DNA of 14,796 bases from a bacterium (GTDB lineage Bacteria; Latescibacterota; UBA2968; GCA-2709665): the NCBI GenBank assembly GCA_027619145.1, contig JAQCGA010000026.1, forward strand, positions 1 to 14,796. Direction: 5' to 3'. A program made the translations under genes and the position numbers. Within the stretch, counting starts at the first letter, position 1, and every line of letters starts with the position of its first letter. This document shows positions 8,112 through 14,789 of this stretch, piece after piece. The notes below the pieces were generated by a model. It was not told the origin of the DNA. It saw nothing but the letters and a program-made list of their open reading frames with translations, and did no database searches.

Positions 8112-8131
8112 GGAAAGCCGACATTCAAAAT

Positions 8132-8449
8132 ATGGCCAAAGAACTTGAAATCAGACCCCTCGCCCCGAGCGATCCAGAAATAATATCAAAAGCTTTTGGC
8201 GAAATGGGATGGAATAAACCTGAATCGATGGGAAGAGTGATGACATATACAGCTCAACACCTGGATCAGATCCGATAAGAGGGTTGGGTATTCCTTGCCG
8301 AATTGGAGATCTTTACTGGACTGAAGAAACCTGTTCTGGTGTTGCAGCCCAACATCCTGGCATCGATTTGGAACCATACAGATCTTCAATGGATGACACG
8401 TGCTGAAAAGCATAGCAGAGGAAATATCAATGCGAGGCTTTACGTCTAA
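8132..8449 (+). pseudogene. GNAT acetyltransferase pseudogene
   Basis: The reading frame from ATG 8132 begins AKELEIRPLAPSD...SKAFGEMGWNKPES, which matches the usual start of a GNAT N-acetyltransferase family (IRPL..sD, then GWNKP). It runs into TAA at 8276-8278 after 48 codons. The same frame then continues with EGWVFLAELE, a plausible 'valuable-strand' block of the same fold, on to WMTRAEKHSRGN and a stop at 8447-8449. The acetyl-CoA loop (R/Q-x-x-G-x-G/A) cannot be found, and the total of about 105 codons is well below a full GNAT. An in-frame stop plus a missing core means it is not functional. It occupies the 350-bp space between two good genes, and its tail overlaps the ribosome site of the phosphotransferase gene. 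Confidence 0.6.
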
Positions 8450-8462
8450 AGGATCAAGCTCG

Positions 8463-9350
8463 ATGATTCCGCAGTCTGTCATCTCCAACCTTGCAGGCGA
8501 TCCGGAAGCGACCCTTGTTCGCACGACCGAGGAACCGATCACGACCAGTTCAGGCGCAGCGACTGGACAGATCGTGCGGTACGTTGGTGAACTTCGCTAC
8601 AAAGATGGCCGGATAGAGGCCTTCAGGGTCATCCGCAAATCGCTGCGACCGTTGGAATCTGGTCGACATGCTGCATTTGCCAATGAGCCCGGTCACTGGG
8701 CATACTGGCAACGAGAGTTGCTTGCATATTCCAGCGACATTCTCCCGGCAGGACCCGGCTTGGTCGCACCGCGATGCTTCGGAACCGATGGGAACGACCT
8801 TTATCTCGAAGACATAGTCGGCCAGCGTGAAACCATCGACCGCGCCGCAATGCATTTGGCCGAATGGCAATCCAGAACCAGCATCCCCGATCTACCCTGG
8901 TTAACCCGCGATCAGCTCGGGCAACGCATACAGACCACCGTTCTCAACTGGGACGCGGTTGATGCTGACCCCCGTGCGGTTACCCTGTGGAATCAACGAG
9001 ATGAGTTGTTACGACAACTGGAAAAACTGCCACGAGTACTGGCGCATGGGGACTACAGCCTCGGCAACCTGATCGCGCGTGGTCCTGAAACGGTGGCGCT
9101 GGACTGGGGAACACTGGGGATCGCACCCGTGGGCTCGGACCTTGCACATCTCGCCCTCTCCGCATCGGCGGACCCAACGCCGTATTTCATGGAGGCCGCC
9201 CGAAGTCACTGGCCTACACAAGATGTGATCACGGGCTTTCAGGCAACACTTGCGCTGGTCGGCTCTAGCCGAACCCACTGGATGCTATCGTCAGGATTAC
9301 CCGTTCCCGATTGGTACGTAAATTTCCTGTGGAACAATCGGCCAACCTGA
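8463..9350 (+). CDS. APH-type phosphotransferase
   Basis: This 295-residue protein has the aminoglycoside-phosphotransferase/choline-kinase fold. The catalytic loop is HGDYSLGN (His195, Asp197, Asn202), and the metal-binding motif is LDWGTLG (Asp214) followed by GSDLAHL. The family transfers phosphate from ATP to hydroxyls of diverse small molecules, and sequence alone does not imply antibiotic resistance. The N-terminal kinase lobe (residues 1-100) lacks an obvious glycine-rich loop, as is usual here. Three in-frame starts exist (GTG 8400, ATG 8430, ATG 8463). The last has AAAGGA at 8448-8453 at good spacing and starts MIPQSVISNL, so I prefer it. The C-terminus looks complete. It sits between two damaged genes and is itself intact. 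Confidence 0.88.
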   Translation: MIPQSVISNLAGDPEATLVRTTEEPITTSSGAATGQIVRYVGELRYKDGRIEAFRVIRKSLRPLESGRHAAFANEPGHWAYWQRELLAYSSDILPAGPGLVAPRCFGTDGNDLYLEDIVGQRETIDRAAMHLAEWQSRTSIPDLPWLTRDQLGQRIQTTVLNWDAVDADPRAVTLWNQRDELLRQLEKLPRVLAHGDYSLGNLIARGPETVALDWGTLGIAPVGSDLAHLALSASADPTPYFMEAARSHWPTQDVITGFQATLALVGSSRTHWMLSSGLPVPDWYVNFLWNNRPT

Positions 9351-9400
9351 TCGCCTACAGAAAAAACCAAGCATCACTCTGGCATGAATTGAGCACAACT

Positions 9401-9907
9401 ATGGTGATTAAAGAACAGCCTCTTGAGCAGATCAGTGAACTGTTCAGCATCTACAATGACAGTATCGCAGCAGAGATCCTCGCCACGACCTTGAATCTTG
9501 AAGTTACCGAAGATTCACGGCTGCGTGAACGGATGAATTGGGGGGATCTGGAAGACCAGCCTTTCAACGAATTCGTAGCTCAATGGGAGCGTTGTAGCAG
9601 AGAACGAAATTACCAACCCAGTTTTGGCGATTCAAGTATTGAGGCCGGCAGACGCATTGAGGCTTTTATTTCTGATTGTTACCTTCAGGCATCCGGAGAA
9701 ACGGTGATTGGAGTAATCCATGGCGGTGTTCTGGCAGACTTCCTTCTCAACGTTTTCTCGTTTGAAGAACTAAGTCGTGTTCGTCCAGAGTTCTGCGATG
9801 ACCCATACAGTGGTAAAGTCATACAAGAGTGCTCAATGACAACCGTTTCGTATGACGGAAATCGACATCGACTCGATGCGATCGGAACCGTCCTATTTAT
9901 GGATTAG
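9401..9907 (+). pseudogene. Histidine phosphatase remnant lacking the RHG motif
   Basis: The protein matches the C-terminal two thirds of the histidine phosphatase (phosphoglycerate mutase-like) superfamily. AAEILA is the 'TAEILA' helix, then RLRERMNWGDLEDQPFNEF and FGDSSIEAGRR, and VIHGGVLADFL contains the second catalytic histidine (His107). The defining N-terminal RHG, with the phosphorylated histidine, is absent. From ATG 9401 only about 16 residues precede the TAEILA-like helix, where a working enzyme has about 55. Upstream in the same frame, LWHELSTT could be a worn RHG (CGG to TGG), but roughly 25 residues would still be missing. A TTG at 9311 overlaps the previous gene and adds no motif. 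The downstream frame is open to the stop, so decay may be recent, or the protein may be an inactive relative. Confidence 0.65.
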
Positions 9908-9968
9908 CTCTGGGCAGTAGTAGAATGTTCCCTACATTCAGGGTGGAGAAAGGCTTGTCCAAAAACCA

Positions 9969-10472
9969 ATGATCCGGATAGCCTCTGAATCTGATATCGC
10001 AGGACTTGTTGATGTCCACGTGGCCGCCTGGCAAGTTGCCTACCGAGGCATTATGCCAGACCACGTACTGGACAACCTCTCGCTGGACAAAAGGCGAGAG
10101 AACTGGATGCGTGCAGTTCACGACCCGAACCGCATCAATTTCCTCTACGAAGAAAATGCCCGTATTCTCGGATTCATTTCCTACGGCCCTTCCTGTGACG
10201 AGGATGCAAATGCATCGATTACCGCCGAGTTGATCGCTCTATACGTTTACCCCCAGGCGTGGCGGCGTGGAATCGGGCATTCGTTGTGGCAACATGTAGA
10301 ACTGGTTTTGGAAAACAATTTTAAAGAAATAACTCTTTGGGTGATACAGAATAATCACAGAGCAAGACACTACTACGAAGCAATGGGCTTTCTGGAAGAA
10401 ACAGGCAAGAAAAGACTCTTGCCGTGGTACGACTGCGAACTCTACGAAGTTCGTTATCGAAAACCACATTGA
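9969..10472 (+). CDS. GNAT-family N-acetyltransferase
   Basis: This is a complete 167-residue GNAT. MIRIASESDIAGLVDVHVAAW is the usual N-terminal strand-helix. Residues 87-103, ELIALYVYPQAWRRGIG, form motif A with the acetyl-CoA pyrophosphate loop (Arg99, Arg100, Gly101, Gly103). NHRARHYYEAMGF (129-141) is motif B with the usual tyrosines. YRGIMP near the start is typical of GNATs that act on small amines or amino acids, though the acceptor cannot be named. The start is fixed by the family N-terminus; the nearest purine-rich site, GGAGAAAGG (9944-9952), is somewhat far. It is intact, unlike the GNAT remnant at 8132. A hairpin overlapping its stop codon may end the transcript. Confidence 0.92.
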   Translation: MIRIASESDIAGLVDVHVAAWQVAYRGIMPDHVLDNLSLDKRRENWMRAVHDPNRINFLYEENARILGFISYGPSCDEDANASITAELIALYVYPQAWRRGIGHSLWQHVELVLENNFKEITLWVIQNNHRARHYYEAMGFLEETGKKRLLPWYDCELYEVRYRKPH

Positions 10473-10500
10473 GCCTGATTCGATCTGAACCAGGCTCAAT
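10468..10500 (+). terminator. Hairpin over the GNAT stop codon, terminator-like
   Basis: A 10-bp perfect stem, ATTGAGCCTG (10468-10477) paired with CAGGCTCAAT (10491-10500), has a 13-nt loop and includes the TGA stop at 10470-10472. Its position at the exact end of a gene suits transcript termination or 3'-end protection. It is followed by AGAAAACAAC and not by a T-run, so it is not a standard intrinsic terminator. Confidence 0.4.
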
Positions 10501-10560
10501 AGAAAACAACTAATTTTGACATATGCATACAAAAAATGCTCCCTCAACGGCCTGAGAATC

Positions 10561-10688
10561 ACCTGCGCCCGCATCTAACATATGGACGCAAACACCGCGT
10601 CCTATTTCTCAACCCGATTGCAGGTGGGCGCGAACACCGCGCCCCTACGTCTGTATAAAAAATGCGCTTGAAATTTGGGCCTGTACGG
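10561..10688. repeat. Composite twin-hairpin element, copy B
   Basis: This 128-bp element aligns with 7088-7213 in the same orientation. It keeps ACCTGCGCC, GCAGGTGGGCG (10620-10630), CGCCCCTACGT (10640-10650) and a close copy of the final GGGCC-TACGG block (10677-10688). Its hairpins differ in sequence from copy A. Hairpin 1 is GGACGC (10584-10589) paired with GCGTCC (10597-10602). Hairpin 2 is GGGCGCG (10626-10632) paired with CGCGCCC (10638-10644), loop AACAC. Within this copy the two loop regions are near-identical (GCAAACACCGCG and GCGAACACCGCG). It occupies the gap before the DapA-like gene, and no coding sequence is supported between 10473 and 10759. Confidence 0.85.
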
Positions 10689-10759
10689 ATACATTCTAAC
10701 GTTCACAATTATTGTATTTTGCGAAACACAGATTCTTTCAACCCCAAAGGAGAAAACGC

Positions 10760-11665
10760 GTGGCTGAAATTGGACGACTGCTCACCGCAATGATCACCCC
10801 GATGGACGACCAGGGAGAAATCAACTACGACGAAGCCCGTAAGCTGGCTCAGGACTTGATCGCGTCAGGAAATGACGGACTCGTCATTGGTGGAACCACC
10901 GGGGAGTCCCCTGCGATGTCCACGAAAGAAAAACTGAAACTTTTTGGGGAAGTCAAAGATGCGGTAGGATCAGATGTGGCAATTGTCGCCGGAACCACGG
11001 ACAACAATCACCGAAACTCTATTGAACTTACACAGGAAGCCGAACGACTGGGAATCGACGGCATCCTGTGCACAGTACCCGCCTACAACAAACCACAACA
11101 GGAAGGGCTCTATCTCCACTTCAAAGCAATCGCCAAAGCAACGTCCCTGCCCTGCATGCTCTACAACGTACCGTCCAGAACCGCCCTCAACATGGACGTG
11201 GAAACAACCCTTCGCCTGGCTGAAATCGACAACATCGTAGGCGTCAAAGAAGCCTCCAGCGACGCCGTCCAGATTACTCGAATTATAGATGGTGCCCCGG
11301 ATGGATTTCGCGTCTGGTCCGGCAACGATGACGAAACCTTCTCCGTCATGTGCGTCGGCGGATACGGCATCGTCAGCGTAGCCGGTCACATTCTGGGCGG
11401 TCAAATTAAAGCAATGATCAACCTCATCCTCGAATACAACATCGAACAGGCCGCAGCCGAACACCGCAGAATGCTACCCATCTTCAAGGCCCTCTTCTGG
11501 GTCACCAGCCCCGTACCCGTCAAATACGCCCTCAACCGAGCCGGGGCAAACGCTGGCCCAACCAGACTCCCTCTGGCACCGCCCGATGACGCATTCAAAG
11601 CCCGGTTCGACAAAGTCCTGGACAGCTATACCCTGGACTTGCCCGTGGCCCTGGCGAACGGATAA
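10760..11665 (+). CDS. dapA: DapA-family aldolase, probable dihydrodipicolinate synthase
   Basis: This 301-residue class I aldolase has a TIM-barrel fold. The expected active-site residues of 4-hydroxy-tetrahydrodipicolinate synthase are present: GGTTGES (Thr46, Thr47), Tyr135 in LYNVPSRT, and the Schiff-base Lys163 in IVGVKEASSD. These sit two residues from the Escherichia coli positions. The enzyme would condense pyruvate with aspartate semialdehyde in lysine and diaminopimelate synthesis. Related N-acetylneuraminate lyase-like enzymes share the fold, but GRLLTAMITPMDDQG at the N-terminus and the Tyr-Lys context favour DapA. The start is the GTG at 10760, with AAAGGAG at 10745-10751 and 8-nt spacing; an upstream ATG at 10712 adds no family sequence. 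No other lysine gene lies nearby. It is transcribed toward the convergent cupin gene, with only 33 bp between their stops and no clear terminator. Confidence 0.9.
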   Translation: MAEIGRLLTAMITPMDDQGEINYDEARKLAQDLIASGNDGLVIGGTTGESPAMSTKEKLKLFGEVKDAVGSDVAIVAGTTDNNHRNSIELTQEAERLGIDGILCTVPAYNKPQQEGLYLHFKAIAKATSLPCMLYNVPSRTALNMDVETTLRLAEIDNIVGVKEASSDAVQITRIIDGAPDGFRVWSGNDDETFSVMCVGGYGIVSVAGHILGGQIKAMINLILEYNIEQAAAEHRRMLPIFKALFWVTSPVPVKYALNRAGANAGPTRLPLAPPDDAFKARFDKVLDSYTLDLPVALANG

Positions 11666-11698
11666 CATCGCCGGAATATCGTCCCAAAACCATCCGGC

Positions 11699-12061
11699 CT
11701 ACGTATTGTCCGGCAACGTCCCATCTCCAGCCGAAGAAAAAACGCAAAACATCTCTCCGTCTTCCAGCGCACGGAGACCGTAAGGGTTACCGGCCGGTGC
11801 ATAGTACGTATCCCCAGGACGTAGTTCCACAACCGAACCGTCCGCAAGAAGGATCTCCGTCCGTCCGGAAACCATATGAACCGTCTCATCGCAGGCATAC
11901 ACAACATTTTCTGCCGAAAATCCAGCTTTCGGGCGGAACATCGTCACCTTCACCAGGCAGTCATCCGACCCGGGCAGAACGATCCGATCCGACTCCGAAC
12001 CATCGTCCCACTTCTTTACGAAATGTGCTTCGCTCTTCTTCTTAAATATAATCGGCTTCAT
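11699..12061 (-). CDS. Small cupin-domain protein
   Basis: This 120-residue single-domain cupin is the only well-supported minus-strand gene. Motif 1 is around ACDETVHMVSGRTEI, keeping His62 and Glu69. Motif 2 is RPGDTYYAPAGNPYGL, with the PGD turn but Asn92 where many metal cupins have histidine. The usual His-His-Glu-His metal set is therefore incomplete, so it may bind a ligand without metal or use an altered site. A carbohydrate or small-molecule binding or isomerase role is possible, but none is shown. The start at 12061 has GGAGGA (reverse complement of 12071-12076) about 9 nt upstream; a longer frame to 12127 lacks this. It converges with the DapA-like gene and diverges from the methyltransferase at 12233, so 12062-12232 must hold both promoters. 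Confidence 0.85.
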   Translation of the reverse strand: MKPIIFKKKSEAHFVKKWDDGSESDRIVLPGSDDCLVKVTMFRPKAGFSAENVVYACDETVHMVSGRTEILLADGSVVELRPGDTYYAPAGNPYGLRALEDGEMFCVFSSAGDGTLPDNT

Positions 12062-12232
12062 GAATCTCAGTCCTCCGCTAAACCGTGGGTGGTATGGAAC
12101 CCTGGCCAGGAACTGGACAGGGTTCATTTATAACTTCAACGCTGAAGAGATTACATGATAAGATAAACAGGAACGGAGTCAAGCCAACAGTCTCAGGTGA
12201 CGAAACACCAGATCATATCGGATGCCAGAAAA

Positions 12233-13003
12233 ATGTCTGAAACCACGCTGGAATTCTACGAACATCTTGCGGAAGAATATCACCTCATCTTCCCGGACTG
12301 GCCTGGCCCCGTCTTCAGGCAAAATAAAATCCTGGAAAAACTGATCCGAACGTACACGGATCAGTCACCTCTACACATCCTGGACTGCTCCTGTGGTATT
12401 GGCACCCAGGCAATCGGACTGGCATTGCTCGGACACACGGTTCATGCAACAGACCTGAGTCCCAGAGCAGTTGACCGTGCCCGTCAAGAGGCGGATCGCC
12501 TGGGAGCACACCTCACGTTTGGAGTGTCCGACTTCCGCCGGTTGAACGAAACCGTCCCGGGTGAGTACGACATCGTCTTATCCTGCGACAACGCCCTTCC
12601 TCATCTTCTGGAAGATGAGGATCTGTACCAATCTGCTCAAAGCATGATGTCGAAACTGAAACCTGGTGGCCTGCTACTTATAAGCATGCGAGACTACGAC
12701 CACCTCCTGAAAGAAAAACCTCGTTCAACATTGCCAGGAGTTTTTCAGGAGAGAAAAGGGAAACGGATTGTTTTTCAAACCTGGGACTGGCAAGAAAAAA
12801 GTAACTGCTACACCATCCACCTGTTCATTCTCAAAGAACGCCAGGGCAAGTGGCAGACCACACAGCACGAAACCAAATACCGGGCGCTCCAGCGCGAAGA
12901 GTTCAACAGGATTTTCCAGGAAACTGGCTTCTCGAAAATCGAATGGCATTTCCCTGAAGAAACCGGATATTACCAGCCGATTGCCACGGCACAAAAAGAA
13001 TAA
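12233..13003 (+). CDS. Class I SAM-dependent methyltransferase
   Basis: This is a 257-residue methyltransferase. ETTLEFYEHLAEEYHLIFPDW at the N-terminus and the motif spacing are typical of small stand-alone enzymes related to glycine/sarcosine or other amine N-methyltransferases. Motif I is ILDCSCGIGTQ (Asp51 onward), the ribose-binding acid is Asp74 in ATDLSPRAV, motif II is GVSDFRRL, then YDIVLSCDNALPHL and LKPGGLLLISMRDYD. The C-terminal sheet (residues about 165-257) includes a strand-rich substrate lid. The acceptor is unknown. I chose the ATG at 12233 because the family sequence begins there; a GTG at 12197 is in frame, and neither has a strong ribosome site. It diverges from the cupin gene. 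It is less than 30% similar, by eye, to the methyltransferase at 7299. Confidence 0.9.
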   Translation: MSETTLEFYEHLAEEYHLIFPDWPGPVFRQNKILEKLIRTYTDQSPLHILDCSCGIGTQAIGLALLGHTVHATDLSPRAVDRARQEADRLGAHLTFGVSDFRRLNETVPGEYDIVLSCDNALPHLLEDEDLYQSAQSMMSKLKPGGLLLISMRDYDHLLKEKPRSTLPGVFQERKGKRIVFQTWDWQEKSNCYTIHLFILKERQGKWQTTQHETKYRALQREEFNRIFQETGFSKIEWHFPEETGYYQPIATAQKE

Positions 13004-13109
13004 TTGTTCTCTACAACAATCGACCTGTACCGGCCCGGAAATCGTCTATGTGGTTGGTGATATCGTAAGAGCAACTGGTGTGGCTGAACAGGGTTCATCC
13101 AGAAATGCG

Positions 13110-13138
13110 GCCGGGCGACCACGGGGGGTCGCCCCTAC
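13110..13138. repeat. Hairpin repeat with GCCCCTAC tail (copy 2)
   Basis: An 8-bp stem, GGGCGACC (13113-13120) paired with GGTCGCCC (13127-13134), has loop ACGGGG and is followed by CTAC. The framework GGCCGGGC-N4-AC-GGG-N4'-GCCC-CTAC is shared with the hairpin at 17-38, with only the 4-bp stem core exchanged. It lies in the 165-bp gap between two methyltransferase genes and has no T-run. Confidence 0.7.
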
Positions 13139-13168
13139 ATAACGACTGATAATGCGAGATCACTCGTT

Positions 13169-13543
13169 ATGGTCAAAACTGATTACCTTGGTGTCCATGA
13201 AACAAAATACAAAAGACTCAAAGAAGAAGGCGCTTCCGGTTGGAACTCCCTTGTTCTCTCACAGGACTCTGTCCAAAAAATTACGGCAACACTGGCTGAA
13301 CAAGGTATTGCATCTGGAACACTCCTGGAATTGGACTGCGGTGCCGGGAACCTCTCCTTAAAACTCGCTGCAAAAAGATATCAAGTACACGGCATCGACA
13401 TTTCTCCCACCGCAATTACCTGGGCCAAAGAGAGAAAGCAGAACGAAAACCTGCCTTTACCACACCAAAATGAATGCATCTTCAGGGCGGACATGTCCAT
13501 AAATAACTTGCTTAACAGGACGGATGTAAAGAGGCTCTTTTGA
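13169..13543 (+). CDS. C-terminally truncated SAM methyltransferase
   Basis: The 124 residues correspond to the first half of a class I methyltransferase. TDYLGVHETKYKRLKEEGASGW is a characteristic N-terminus of a small uncharacterised methyltransferase group. Motif I is LLELDCGAGNLS (residues 52-63), and Asp77 in GIDISPTAI is the ribose-binding acid. The chain then ends about 45 residues later at RTDVKRLF; a complete enzyme of this type is about 200-220 residues and would continue through motifs III-VI. The deletion point seems to be near residue 108. It can hardly be an active enzyme alone. Its stop overlaps the TTG start of the DUF402 gene (TTGA), so a remaining function could be translational coupling. 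It may be a pseudogene. Confidence 0.7.
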   Translation: MVKTDYLGVHETKYKRLKEEGASGWNSLVLSQDSVQKITATLAEQGIASGTLLELDCGAGNLSLKLAAKRYQVHGIDISPTAITWAKERKQNENLPLPHQNECIFRADMSINNLLNRTDVKRLF

Positions 13544-14094
13544 AACGAAAATTTGCCAACAGGCCCGCCTGGGCAAGAATCACAAAAAGAAGATATAGTC
13601 AGACATACGTAAAGGACAATTCTTTCAGAGGAGATATCGCACTCCTCTGCCTGGACCAGGTTCGAGAACCCCTCACCGTTACATATGATGGCCACGAAAC
13701 ATGTATTGCGGCAAATGGATTTTCGTGGATGCAGCACTTCCCAGAGAACGCGAACCACTCCCTGACAACAATTTTTGATCCCAACGATAAAATTGTTCAG
13801 TTTTACTTTGATATCACAAAAACAACAGGAAGAACAGAAGAAGGAATACCCTATTTCGATGATCTTTTTCTGGACATCGTTCTGATCCCCGGAAGACCGG
13901 CCTTTGTCCTGGATGAAGACGAACTTGAAGAGGCCCTCGAGCAAACCGTGATCAACAAAACCGATTACAACCTGGCCATTGCAGAAACAGACAAAATCGT
14001 CCACAGCATAGAAACAGGCACAAACGTACTCATAAATAAAGCCCTGCCTCATTACGAAACAATGAAGCAGAGCCTGTTGTCTAACAATGGATGA
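13540..14094 (+). CDS. DUF402 protein, putative nucleotide phosphatase
   Basis: This is a 184-residue DUF402 domain protein. Characterised members hydrolyse nucleoside di- or triphosphates, or related phosphate esters such as the intermediate handled by FomD, using divalent metal in a small beta-barrel. The signature is IVQFYFDI (Asp91), PYFDDLFLDIVL (Asp107, Asp108, Asp112), and LDEDELEEAL (Asp125, Asp127), with the helical tail following. MKRKFANRPAWARITKRRYSQ is the usual start, so TTG 13540 is correct. AAAGAGG at 13528-13534 lies just upstream. The start overlaps the stop of the truncated methyltransferase, and the end touches the following ankyrin frame, suggesting a three-gene transcript. 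Activity is inferred from the family only. Confidence 0.85.
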   Translation: MKRKFANRPAWARITKRRYSQTYVKDNSFRGDIALLCLDQVREPLTVTYDGHETCIAANGFSWMQHFPENANHSLTTIFDPNDKIVQFYFDITKTTGRTEEGIPYFDDLFLDIVLIPGRPAFVLDEDELEEALEQTVINKTDYNLAIAETDKIVHSIETGTNVLINKALPHYETMKQSLLSNNG

Positions 14095-14111
14095 TCACAT
14101 GGAGAATACAT

Positions 14112-14789
14112 ATGGAAATTCATGAAGCCGCAGCCAGCGGCAACCTGGATGTCATCAAAGAACTCGTTGAACAAGATCCCTCCCTGGTCAATCAAGATGA
14201 CAAACATGAATGGCGTCCCATCTTCCATGCCGGATTGGGACGCCATTATGATACCGTGAGATATCTGATTGACCACGGTGCTGACCTGGCCGCTCACGAC
14301 GGCTACGTGATGCACTATGCAGGAGAAACCCTGGACAACAAGCAGATCCTGGCTTTGTTGATCGCATATGGCGGACTGGATGCACACACCAAACCCTTAA
14401 CCGAAACTGCCCGCCAATTTATCTACGCCGTTTTTTTAGCCAACGCCCAGCGCGTACATGCACTCCTCAAAAAAAATCCCGAGTTGGTACACGAGCGGTA
14501 CGCCCGGGGAGATACGGCCTTGCACCATGCGGCTCGAAACGGTGACCTGATCATTGTAGAACGACTGGTCATCAGCGGTGCAGATGTCAACGCAACATCC
14601 GATCCTGGACACTTTCCCCTGTACTGCGCGGCCGGTCATGGCCATGCAGAAACAACGCAATTCCTGGTAGAAAGCGGCGCAGATGTACAGGCGAAACTCC
14701 AAGATGGAAAAACCATCGTCGAATGGCTCAAACAATACGCAGATCAGGACCGTCGGGTCAATTCTGGCCTGGATATTTTAGAAAACTGA
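14112..14789 (+). CDS. Ankyrin-repeat protein
   Basis: This 225-residue protein is built almost wholly of ankyrin repeats. Clear units are residues 2-30 (IHEAAASGNLDVIKELVEQ), 34-62 (with IDHGADLAAHD), 134-163 (GDTALHHAARNGDLIIVERL, then SGADVNATS) and 167-198 (LYCAAGHGHAETTQFLVES, then GADVQAK). Weaker units lie near 66-95 and 103-130. The fold binds other proteins; no partner or catalytic domain is visible, and there is no signal peptide. GGAG at 14101-14104 supports the ATG at 14112. An in-frame ATG at 14091 overlaps the DUF402 stop and lacks a ribosome site, so it is less likely. The gene ends 7 bases before the window edge and is complete. Confidence 0.9.
   Translation: MEIHEAAASGNLDVIKELVEQDPSLVNQDDKHEWRPIFHAGLGRHYDTVRYLIDHGADLAAHDGYVMHYAGETLDNKQILALLIAYGGLDAHTKPLTETARQFIYAVFLANAQRVHALLKKNPELVHERYARGDTALHHAARNGDLIIVERLVISGADVNATSDPGHFPLYCAAGHGHAETTQFLVESGADVQAKLQDGKTIVEWLKQYADQDRRVNSGLDILEN

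Noticed and set aside
9923..9939. Small inverted repeat GAATG/CATTC before the intact GNAT
   Set aside because: A 5-bp stem with a 7-nt loop is expected by chance and has no associated T-run or operator pattern.
8463..10472. Kinase plus acetyltransferase as an antibiotic-resistance or biosynthetic cluster
   Set aside because: APH and GNAT folds act on many small molecules. There is no biosynthetic core enzyme, regulator or transporter nearby, and two members are broken.
10970..11464. A 164-codon minus-strand open frame opposite the DapA-like gene
   Set aside because: The plus-strand frame has the complete aldolase active site, and this frame shows only low-complexity composition.
12134..12147. 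CTTCA-acgc-TGAAG palindrome between the divergent cupin and methyltransferase genes
   Set aside because: The arms are only 5 bp and there is a single copy. The location would suit an operator, but no regulator gene or second site supports it.
13381..14052. A 223-codon minus-strand open frame rich in Cys and Phe
   Set aside because: It lies opposite the DUF402 signature and the methyltransferase fragment. Cys/Phe-rich composition is typical of an antisense shadow of Lys/Glu-rich genes.
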